A stretch of DNA of 5,616 bases, from contig JAAZIF010000301.1 of NCBI GenBank assembly GCA_012510335.1, positions 1 through 5,616 on the forward strand, given 5' to 3'. Both the position numbers and the translations under genes were made by a program. Positions within the stretch are counted from its first letter, which is position 1, and each line of letters begins with the position of its first letter. The stretch comes from Methanomicrobiales archaeon. Its GTDB lineage: Archaea > Halobacteriota > Methanomicrobia > Methanomicrobiales > Methanoculleaceae. Below are positions 1 through 5,275 of this stretch, in pieces. The notes under the pieces were generated by a model. It made no database searches, was not told the DNA's origin, and saw only the letters and a program-made list of their open reading frames with translations.

Positions 1-675
1 GAGCGAACGCTTCCAGAGAATATTGCAGCGGCAGAGGAGGCCGGGATATGCGCTCTCATCGCCGACCCCCTTCTCCAACCGGTGGGATCCGGGCTCACCG
101 GTTCGCTCAAAGGGTTTGAAGGGATCTCCCATCCCCTCTTCTTCGGGGCCGGCAACGTCGTGGAACTCCTGGACGCCGACTCTCCCGGGGCAAACGCGCT
201 GCTTGCGGGGATGGCGCACGAGGTCGGCGCCTCCGTGATCTTCACGAGCGAGCACAGCGACAAGACCCGGGGTTCTGTGGCCGAGATGCGGCGGGCGACC
301 GGGATGATGGCGCTGATGGCCGGCCGCCCCTACCCAAAAGATCTCGGGATCGACCTCCTGATCCTTAAAGAGAAGCGGAGGCGGCGGGAGCCTCCGCTGG
401 GGTACGAGAGTCTCATGGAGGCGCACCCCATGCCCGGTGAGATCACATACGACCCCCTTGGATGCATCCGCATAGGCATCGAGGGAGACCACATCGTGGC
501 GGTGCATCGGGGGCGCGCCGTGCGCGGGAGGAACTGGGATGATGTCTTTTACACGCTTCTTGAGAACGGAAGCCTCTCCCGCCTCGATCACGCCGCCTAC
601 CTCGGGAAAGAACTCTTCAAGGCGGAGCTTGCTATAAGGCTGAAGAGGAGCTTTGAGCAGGATGGGCCGTTCTGA
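1..675 (+). CDS. Dihydropteroate synthase-like protein, C-terminal part (5' end outside window)
   Basis: The frame is open from base 1 to a TGA at 673-675, giving 224 residues of the C-terminal half. The internal GTG at 82 is not a real start, because the reading frame continues upstream with sensible protein. Visible segments are the PVGSGLTGSLKGFEGI stretch (about residues 27-42), then FFGAGNVVELLDADSPGANA, then a segment around VIFTSEHSDKTRGSVAEMRRA. After these comes a basic LKEKRRRREPP linker and a C-terminal domain. This pattern matches the archaeal 'dihydropteroate synthase-like' family (TIGR00284 type), a TIM-barrel pterin-binding fold with an added C-terminal domain, usually near 500 residues. 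Family knowledge links it to pterin chemistry, possibly tetrahydromethanopterin synthesis in methanogens, but the exact reaction is not shown by the sequence. No membrane segment is visible, so it is probably cytosolic. The next gene follows after 53 bases on the same strand. Confidence 0.8.
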   Translation, partial: ERTLPENIAAAEEAGICALIADPLLQPVGSGLTGSLKGFEGISHPLFFGAGNVVELLDADSPGANALLAGMAHEVGASVIFTSEHSDKTRGSVAEMRRATGMMALMAGRPYPKDLGIDLLILKEKRRRREPPLGYESLMEAHPMPGEITYDPLGCIRIGIEGDHIVAVHRGRAVRGRNWDDVFYTLLENGSLSRLDHAAYLGKELFKAELAIRLKRSFEQDGPF

Positions 676-728
676 ACGAAGATGTCCTGGATCGGTGCTG
701 AGACCATCTGTGCCCGACGCGAGGGCTT

Positions 729-1130
729 ATGTTTACTTCTCCCCTAATATTCAGTAGAATGGCTGTACACGGGATCAGCAGGGATCTGCTTTCTATGCTC
801 CTCGAGCTTGGGCGGGAACATCACCCAAACGAGTTCGTTGCGGTGCTGCGGGAACGGGGCGGCGTCATCCGGGAACTCGACCTGGTGCCCGGCACGATCG
901 TCAGGGAAGATAGCGCCTCGTTCCTCATCAACATGCTCCCGCTGGATATTCACCAGGCAGGCAGCGCCCATAGCCACCCGAACGGCGTCCTATCCCCATC
1001 GCCGGCGGATCTCCGGTTTTTTCCCACGACAGGCCGCTACCATATCATCGTCGGGTATCCCTACGGCGGGAGGGACTGGCGATGCTACCGGGCGGACGGC
1101 AGCCCCACGCACCTTGAGGTGGTAGAGTGA
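729..1130 (+). CDS. JAMM/MPN (Mov34/PAD-1) metalloprotease-like protein
   Basis: This is a 133-residue single-domain protein. It carries a complete JAMM zinc site: Glu35 in HHPNEFVAVL, then His81-Ser-His83 followed by ten residues and Asp94, with Ser91 in the usual place (HSHPNGVLSPSPAD). All metal ligands and the catalytic Glu are therefore present. Family knowledge: archaeal and bacterial stand-alone JAMM proteins remove small ubiquitin-like modifiers (SAMPs) or process sulfur-carrier proteins, and which of these applies cannot be read here. There is no signal peptide or membrane helix. The ATG at 729 has only a GAGGG three bases upstream, which is too close for a good ribosome site. ATG 759 (residue 11, MAVHGISRDLL) is a credible alternative start that keeps the whole domain. 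The TGA overlaps the ribL start codon, so the two are probably co-translated. Confidence 0.85.
   Translation: MFTSPLIFSRMAVHGISRDLLSMLLELGREHHPNEFVAVLRERGGVIRELDLVPGTIVREDSASFLINMLPLDIHQAGSAHSHPNGVLSPSPADLRFFPTTGRYHIIVGYPYGGRDWRCYRADGSPTHLEVVE
1116..1122 (+). promoter_or_regulatory. Shine-Dalgarno site for ribL, inside the JAMM gene
   Basis: GAGGTGG lies four bases before the GTG at 1127. It supports this non-ATG start and the coupling of the two genes, since ribosomes finishing the upstream gene terminate within the start codon. Confidence 0.65.
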
Positions 1131-1570
1131 TCCGCGTGGTCGCTACAGGGACGTTTGATATCCTCCACCCCGGGCATCTCTACTACCTTGAAGAGTCCCG
1201 GAGACTCGGCGACGAACTCTACGTGATCGTGGCGCGGGATGCAAACGTGAAGCATAAGCCAAAGCCAATCATACCGGAGGAGCAGAGGCTCCGGATGATT
1301 GGGGCCCTAAAGCCAGTAAGTCATGCACTCCTCGGGGATCTCTACGATATGTTCAGGCCGATCGCGGAGATCAGGCCGGATATCATCACACTCGGATTTA
1401 ACCAGCACTTCGACGAAGAGGGGCTCCGGCAGAAACTCGCGGATCGCGGGCTTGACGCCGGCGTCGTCAGGATACCGGGGTATCCCGGCCCGCTCGCCAG
1501 CTCATCGAGGATCGTTGAACATATCCTAAACACCCGGGGGCGCGCCCATCCCGCCGGCGGCGGGGAGTGA
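1127..1570 (+). CDS. ribL: Archaeal FAD synthase (RibL-type nucleotidyltransferase)
   Basis: This is a 147-residue protein of the cytidylyltransferase-like superfamily. Signature elements in order: TGTFDILHPGH at residues 7-17 with the HxGH nucleotide-binding motif at 14-17, PEEQRLRMI at 50-58, TLGFNQ at 88-93, and SSSRI at 125-129. The length and motifs match archaeal RibL (MJ1179 type), which transfers AMP from ATP to FMN to make FAD. Glycerol-3-phosphate cytidylyltransferase is the nearest alternative reading, but the archaeal context and short length favour RibL. The start is GTG within the GTGA overlap with the JAMM gene, backed by a good ribosome-binding site. The C-terminus is a short low-complexity tail (RGRAHPAGGGE). 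One oddity is that the protein contains no cysteine at all, and residue 124 just before SSSRI is alanine. Confidence 0.85.
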   Translation: MIRVVATGTFDILHPGHLYYLEESRRLGDELYVIVARDANVKHKPKPIIPEEQRLRMIGALKPVSHALLGDLYDMFRPIAEIRPDIITLGFNQHFDEEGLRQKLADRGLDAGVVRIPGYPGPLASSSRIVEHILNTRGRAHPAGGGE

Positions 1571-1667
1571 CCCCCGGACCAGAGGAGTCAACTGCCGCCG
1601 AATAAAGCCTGCGGTTTGTTTCGAAGGTACTCCCGGGAACGGAGGGTAAATGCCTGATCTACTGCAA

Positions 1668-1709
1668 AATTCCGGCAATTCCGAAAATTGCCTCTACATT
1701 GCGAATTCC
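1668..1709. repeat. Short 9-bp-spaced AATTCC repeats
   Basis: AATTCC occurs at 1668, 1677 and 1704, and a one-mismatch copy (AATTGC) at 1686, so four of five consecutive 9-base steps carry the unit. It lies about 100-140 bases upstream of the TATA-like element for the sensor gene. It could be a regulator-binding array or simple AT-rich drift. Confidence 0.4.
1674..1692 (+). other. Small perfect hairpin, 7-bp stem
   Basis: GGCAATT (1674-1680) pairs with AATTGCC (1686-1692) around a five-base loop CCGAA. No T-run follows, so it is a poor terminator candidate. As DNA it could be an operator half-site pair. Confidence 0.4.
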
Positions 1710-1809
1710 AGTATGATACCTCCCATAGGCCTGACGCCCCCCCGCAGCTGCGGATAACCATCTGTTGATCACATCAGGGATGGATAAAAGTGTTCCTAAA
1801 TAGAAATGA

Positions 1810-1816
1810 TATTATA
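1810..1816 (+). promoter_or_regulatory. TATA-like element for the PAS/GAF gene
   Basis: TATTATA sits in an AT-rich island (1796-1820) within an otherwise GC-rich region. With usual archaeal spacing, transcription would start near 1838. That is after the TTG at 1819, which argues against that codon as the start and for a start at GTG 1879 or ATG 1945. Confidence 0.4.
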
Positions 1817-1944
1817 CGTTGACATGTATTAATCAATCATCCGTTCCTTTCCCTCCCGGATCAGAAAAACAGCAGCGCGTGCTTATCTGGAGCGGTGAGG
1901 GCGGCAGCACGCCGTTCGGGGACGATCAAGTATGGTATCCACGT

Positions 1945-3549
1945 ATGACAAAAAATTCCCTGGCTGATGAACCTATATGGCAGCGGGACGGCGGTCGAGA
2001 TTGCCAGGACAGAGAGAATATCGTCGCTATCGGGATCTCGCCCGATAGGCCGGGTGCTACTTCTGCGATGCTGCGGCAGGTGGTCGAGGCCTCACTCTCC
2101 GGGATCTGCATCGTCGACCAGAGGGGGCGCATCGCCTTCGCCAACAGGGCGCTGCTCGCCGACTGGGGCTATGACCTGTGGGATCTGGTTGGAAAGCCTG
2201 TAGACCTCCTCTGGCTCTCCCGGAGGGGGGGATCGGACTGCATAGACGGTGCCCTCTCCACCGGAGAGTGGATCGGGTCGATGATCGCCCGGCGGAAGGA
2301 CTCATCACTCTTCGATGCCCGGGTCTCGGTCAGCACCGTCCATGATACTGAGAGCTCTGATACCTGGCTCCTCTTCTCCTGCCTCGACGTTACAGCGCAG
2401 CGAAAGGAGGAGGGGGCACCCGGCCACCACCGCAGCCTCGAGATGGCTATCGCTGCAATGCCCGCGCGCTTCATGGATCCCGCGCGGATCGATCTGGCGA
2501 TCGACGATTCGCTTGAGGATCTCGGCCTTGCGTACAGGGCATGCAGAACCTACCTCTCCTTCTTCAGCGACACCAGGACACTTCTCGGGACAACACACGA
2601 GTGGTGTATGCCCGGGAAAAAATCCCACCGTGGAGAGTTTCAGAAGTTCCTTACGAGTGATCTCCCCTGGTGGATCGTGCAGATCCTGGAGGGTGAGACC
2701 GTACTCATGTATGGAGAGCCCGGGGCAGGTCGCTCGCCCGGGCGGGGACGTGAGTTCCTGGAGCGGCACGGCATAAGCGCGGCACTGATGATCCCGCTCC
2801 ACCTGAAGGCGAGGGTCGTCGGGTTTATCGGGTTTGACCGGGATACAGGCGACCGGTTCTCGGATGAAGATGTCGCGCTCCTGCACGCGGCCGTTCATAT
2901 CATCGCCGGCGGGCTCGAACGAAAGCAGTCTGAGTATCTATTCCGGGAGTCGGAGAACCTCTACCAGATAGTCCTTGATGCCATCACCGATGCCGTCACC
3001 GTCGTCGATACAAACCTCACCCTCCTCCTTGTAAATGATGCCTTCACCGACTGGTGCGAAGAACTCGGTCTGGAGACGATTGTCGCCGGGAAGAACCTCT
3101 TCTCCGTCATACCGTTCCTTCCACCCACCATAAGGCAGCAGTACGAGCGGGTCATGCGGACCGGGCGGCCACTCTCATATGAGTGGTCCCTTAAGGTTGG
3201 CGATCGGATCATGACCCTCCGGGAGATGCGGATCCCGATCCTTGAGCGCGGCGAGGTCGCCCGGATAGTCACCGTCATCCGGGACATCACCGCCCAGAAA
3301 GAGGTTGAAGACCTGAGATCAAAGGCGTATGCCCAGATCGATCGGAACATGGAGCAATTCGCCCTGCTTGCCGATCATATAAGGAATCCGCTTCAGGTGA
3401 TCATGGGACACGCCGAGCTGCTCGATGACGCCGCGATTACAAAGAAGATCCTGGAGCAGGTGCAGCGGATCAACATGGTCATCGATCAGCTAGATGAGCG
3501 GTGGGCTGAGTCAAGGAAGCTATCGATGTTCTGGCGAAGGTACTCCTGA
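1945..3549 (+). CDS. PAS-GAF-PAS sensor protein with kinase dimerisation-like tail, no ATPase domain
   Basis: A soluble 534-residue protein when counted from ATG 1945. The frame stays open back to TTG 1819, and GTG 1879 is another option; none has a clear ribosome site. Domains in order: PAS at about 42-153 (MLRQVVEASLSGICIVDQRG to LDVTAQRKEE), GAF at about 163-326 with the THEWC signature ending at Cys221, and a second PAS at about 336-452 ending TVIRDITAQKEVEDL. The C-terminal helix holds LLADHIRNPLQVIMGHAELL, with His478 in the H-box position of histidine kinases followed by Asn481-Pro482. Only 56 residues follow the His, and no N, G1 or G2 ATP-binding boxes exist. The protein ends LDERWAESRKLSMFWRRYS. 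I recall similar tails in other Methanomicrobiales sensors, so this is likely a designed end rather than a truncation. There is no membrane segment, so it senses a cytoplasmic signal, and no response regulator is adjacent. Confidence 0.8.
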   Translation: MTKNSLADEPIWQRDGGRDCQDRENIVAIGISPDRPGATSAMLRQVVEASLSGICIVDQRGRIAFANRALLADWGYDLWDLVGKPVDLLWLSRRGGSDCIDGALSTGEWIGSMIARRKDSSLFDARVSVSTVHDTESSDTWLLFSCLDVTAQRKEEGAPGHHRSLEMAIAAMPARFMDPARIDLAIDDSLEDLGLAYRACRTYLSFFSDTRTLLGTTHEWCMPGKKSHRGEFQKFLTSDLPWWIVQILEGETVLMYGEPGAGRSPGRGREFLERHGISAALMIPLHLKARVVGFIGFDRDTGDRFSDEDVALLHAAVHIIAGGLERKQSEYLFRESENLYQIVLDAITDAVTVVDTNLTLLLVNDAFTDWCEELGLETIVAGKNLFSVIPFLPPTIRQQYERVMRTGRPLSYEWSLKVGDRIMTLREMRIPILERGEVARIVTVIRDITAQKEVEDLRSKAYAQIDRNMEQFALLADHIRNPLQVIMGHAELLDDAAITKKILEQVQRINMVIDQLDERWAESRKLSMFWRRYS

Positions 3550-3598
3550 CGAACCTGTTGTTCTAACCCCGGGGAGATCCTGTGGATTGGCCATCAAC

Positions 3599-4285
3599 TC
3601 ACGGTGCATCCTGGAGTGAACCCCAGACCAGATTCCGCTCGAGAATGACCCAGTAGCGTTGCAGTTCGGTCTTCGCCGCCCTGTAGTCCGGGTAGTGGTC
3701 GCTGACCAGCTGCCAGAAGCGCGCCGAATGGTTCCGCTCCTGGAGGTGGGCGGCTTCGTGGACGATGATGTACTCCCGCAGAGGGTCGGGGAGGGCCACG
3801 ACGCGCAGGTTGAAGCTCAGGTTGCCGGCCGATGAGCAGCTCCCCCACCTGGTTCTCTGCCGCCTCACCGTGATGCGCCCCGGTCCTTCCTTCCCCACAA
3901 GGTCCGGGTAGCCCTTCAGACGGTCGGCGACCTCCTCCCTCAGCATAAGGGTGAGGGCGCTTTTGAGGGTGGAGGCTGATGGTGAGGTAACATCCCCGGA
4001 GACCTCGTCGACCGTAAATTTGGCTCCGGGGAGCAGGCGGTAGAACCGTCCATGCAGTAGGATCTGATCCTCCCTCCCGCGCCCCTCGTCTGCCAGCCGG
4101 TCGAACTCCTCACGCCTCTCCTCGATCCAGGCGGCGTTTTCCAGAAGAAATCCTCCGACGTCAAACGAGGGGGGAGCGACCACCCGGAGAGTCCCGTCCG
4201 GCCGCACCTGGAGCCTGGCAGACCGCACCGCCTTCCTCACGACGGTTGTGCCGGCCAGGTTCTGTTCCCGCTCTCCCGGGTTCAT
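3599..4285 (-). CDS. YgjP/DUF45-type zinc metallopeptidase (M48-like)
   Basis: This is a 228-residue protein when started at ATG 4285 (MNPGEREQNLAG). The frame is open up to 4420, but the extra 45 residues look non-coding and a TATA-like palindrome lies inside them, so the shorter start is preferred. Key motifs, numbered from the short start: RTRWGSCSSAGNLSFNLRV at 144-162 and IVHEAAHLQERNHSARFW at 174-191. The latter holds the HExxH zinc site at 176-180 and a third His at 186. This RWGSCS ... HExxH ... NHSxxFW arrangement is the hallmark of the YgjP/DUF45 family. Members are annotated variously as M48-family metallopeptidases or UTP pyrophosphatases, and the true substrate is uncertain. No signal peptide or membrane helix is seen, so it is cytosolic. 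It converges with the sensor gene, with 49 bases between the stops, and is divergent from the MerR-like gene. Confidence 0.85.
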   Translation of the reverse strand: MNPGEREQNLAGTTVVRKAVRSARLQVRPDGTLRVVAPPSFDVGGFLLENAAWIEERREEFDRLADEGRGREDQILLHGRFYRLLPGAKFTVDEVSGDVTSPSASTLKSALTLMLREEVADRLKGYPDLVGKEGPGRITVRRQRTRWGSCSSAGNLSFNLRVVALPDPLREYIIVHEAAHLQERNHSARFWQLVSDHYPDYRAAKTELQRYWVILERNLVWGSLQDAP

Positions 4286-4335
4286 GATAGCAGTACTGGA
4301 GGATGCGGTGAGAAAAAACCTGTGATCAGCGGAGC

Positions 4336-4349
4336 ATATCATATGATAT
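4336..4349 (-). promoter_or_regulatory. Palindromic TATA-like element for the metallopeptidase
   Basis: ATATCATATGATAT is a perfect 14-bp palindrome, AT-only apart from one C and one G, in a GC-rich area. On the minus strand its centre is about 57 bases before ATG 4285. This fits a TATA box with a leader of roughly 30 bases. Its symmetry also allows it to be a dimeric repressor operator. Confidence 0.45.
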
Positions 4350-4504
4350 TCCCGGGCGGTGCGAAGAGCGCGAACCTCCGCGGCTTCGCGTGAGGTGGCT
4401 ATAGCTCCCGCGGCCGGCAATCCGTCTGGCGCATCACAAAAAGGCTATACCCTGAGGTCAAGATCTTAATGCAGGAGTGTTTCCGCCGGCGGGAGGGCGG
4501 GCGC

Positions 4505-4510
4505 AGAGGA
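4505..4510 (+). promoter_or_regulatory. Ribosome-binding site for the MerR-like gene
   Basis: AGAGGA lies eight bases before ATG 4519. It fixes this start over the upstream in-frame ATG at 4477, whose added residues (MFPPAGGRAQRITA) look non-coding. Confidence 0.55.
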
Positions 4511-4518
4511 TTACAGCC

Positions 4519-5076
4519 ATGAACAAGAGAGAACTCAAGATCGGTGAGATAGCGCAACTCACCGGGAGACCAGAGCGGGAGATCAGGGCGCTTATCCAGG
4601 CCCACGAGAGTCTCTTTTCCTGCCGGACCATCGGCCCGGTCAGGATCTTCCCGGGGAGCGCGGTCAGGATCGTCAGGGAGGTTATCGAACTCTCAGAGAA
4701 AGGTCTCACGCCTGAGGAGGTCATCCGGGAGATCCGTTCCGCCGGCGCCCCGGAGGGATCGGCGGCTGATACCGACCGGACCGGCATCCAGCTCCCACCC
4801 GGGGCTCTGATAGAGATCAGGGTGCTTCAGGAGACGCTGGCCCGTCAGGAGCGCCAGATCGCGCGCCTGACCGCCGACCTCGAGCGGGAACGCGAAGAGA
4901 GGAGGGAGGAGGCCGGCCGGCTCCGGCAGACCATCGATTGCCTGCAGGAGCAGGTCGCAGTTGTCGCGGAGTGGGTGGACTACTTTGACCTGCGGATGGA
5001 TGAGATCACCCTGCCGGCACTCGATCGAGTCCGGAGGGTTCTCGGGAGGGAGGACGGGCCCGGCCGCTCCGGTTGA
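4519..5076 (+). CDS. MerR-type winged-helix DNA-binding protein with coiled coil
   Basis: A 185-residue protein. Residues 1-72 form a MerR-like winged helix: KIGEIAQLTGRPEREIRALI is the helix-turn-helix, GPVRIFPGSAVRIVREVIEL resembles the wing and following helix, and KGLTPEEVIREIR is a typical MerR closing segment. A Pro/Gly-rich linker (75-95) leads to a long charged heptad region at about 97-152 (VLQETLARQERQIARLTADL onward), which predicts a coiled coil and dimer or oligomer formation. A short tail, about 153-185, ends in GREDGPGRSG. No effector-binding domain or metal-binding cysteine cluster is visible; the only cysteines are 35 and 141. The layout resembles bacterial MerR-HTH plus coiled-coil proteins, including the chromosome-anchoring protein RacA. 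This is similarity of architecture only, and a transcription factor is equally possible. The likely promoter lies in the AT-richer patch near 4436-4452. Confidence 0.7.
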   Translation: MNKRELKIGEIAQLTGRPEREIRALIQAHESLFSCRTIGPVRIFPGSAVRIVREVIELSEKGLTPEEVIREIRSAGAPEGSAADTDRTGIQLPPGALIEIRVLQETLARQERQIARLTADLEREREERREEAGRLRQTIDCLQEQVAVVAEWVDYFDLRMDEITLPALDRVRRVLGREDGPGRSG

Positions 5077-5173
5077 CTGGCGGATACCTGCTCCCATGCT
5101 CTTCGGCCCGCCGGGGCAGCGGTTTCAAGGCGAGCGGAGGGCAGGATAAACAACCCGATGAAGCAATCGTGAG

Positions 5174-5203
5174 GGTCCGTGGCGATAGGCACGCCACCAG
5201 ACC
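5174..5203 (+). other. Compound GC-rich hairpin, two stacked stems
   Basis: The outer stem is GGTC (5174-5177) with GACC (5200-5203). The inner stem is GTGGCG (5179-5184) with CGCCAC (5192-5197), closed by a seven-base loop ATAGGCA and separated from the outer stem by a small 1x2 internal loop. No T-run follows, so an intrinsic terminator is unlikely. It could be part of the 3' end of the preceding transcript, a small RNA, or an operator. Confidence 0.45.
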
Positions 5204-5238
5204 GGGTGGGCATCCTCCCTCCAACCTCCATTCAGGAT

Positions 5239-5264
5239 AAAATATATATTAAATACTATATAAT
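5239..5264 (+). promoter_or_regulatory. Strong archaeal promoter (two TATA-like elements)
   Basis: A run of A and T (AAAATATATATTA at 5239-5251) is followed by TATATAAT at 5257-5264, in a GC-rich genome. The first element is centred about 31 bases before ATG 5276, putting the transcription start within a few bases of the ATG. No Shine-Dalgarno sequence lies between the elements and the ATG, so translation is probably leaderless. Confidence 0.6.
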
Positions 5265-5275
5265 TTGATTCATCG

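Larger units (their letters stand above)
1571..1944. other. Non-coding stretch between ribL and the sensor gene
   Basis: No convincing gene lies here on either strand. From left to right it holds a T-rich TTTGTTT at 1615-1621 that could serve as an archaeal terminator for the ribL transcript, and an AT-rich block at 1661-1710 with repeated AATTCC units and a hairpin. A 12-bp perfect palindrome follows at 1742-1753 (CCGCAGCTGCGG), then a TATA-like element near 1810. An open frame extends the sensor upstream to a TTG at 1819. That codon lies only a few bases past the TATA-like element and has no ribosome site, so I treat 1819-1944 as leader. Confidence 0.5.
5077..5275. other. Non-coding gap with hairpin and strong promoter
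   Basis: This gap of 199 bases has no supported gene on either strand. The left two thirds are GC-rich and contain a compound hairpin at 5174-5203. The last 40 bases switch sharply to AT-rich sequence holding two TATA-like elements for the next gene. Confidence 0.5.

Noticed and set aside
1534..1577. Inverted repeat CCGGGGG / CCCCCGG spanning the ribL stop codon, considered as a terminator.
   Set aside because: The arms are 30 bases apart, the first is inside coding sequence, and no T-tract follows directly.
1742..1753. Perfect 12-bp palindrome CCGCAGCTGCGG.
   Set aside because: It is GC-rich and single-copy in the window, with no partner site. It is too little to call an operator.
1819..1944. 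A 42-residue N-terminal extension of the sensor from TTG 1819.
   Set aside because: The TTG falls a few bases after the TATA-like element, there is no ribosome site, and the residues do not resemble a domain. It remains possible, as does GTG 1879.
2305..2898. A 197-codon open frame on the minus strand opposite the sensor gene.
   Set aside because: It lies fully inside the PAS/GAF coding region, its protein has no recognisable motif, and GC-rich DNA commonly gives such antisense open frames.
4286..4420. A 45-residue extension of the metallopeptidase from the ATG at 4420.
   Set aside because: The added residues do not resemble the family N-terminus, and the probable TATA box lies within them.
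4693..5097. A 134-codon minus-strand open frame opposite the MerR-like gene.
   Set aside because: The plus-strand frame has clear HTH and heptad patterns and a ribosome site, while the minus frame has neither motif nor promoter.
5150..5200. Possible C/D-box small RNA suggested by a GATGA near 5157.
   Set aside because: The C box is imperfect and no D box (CTGA) is found at a suitable distance.
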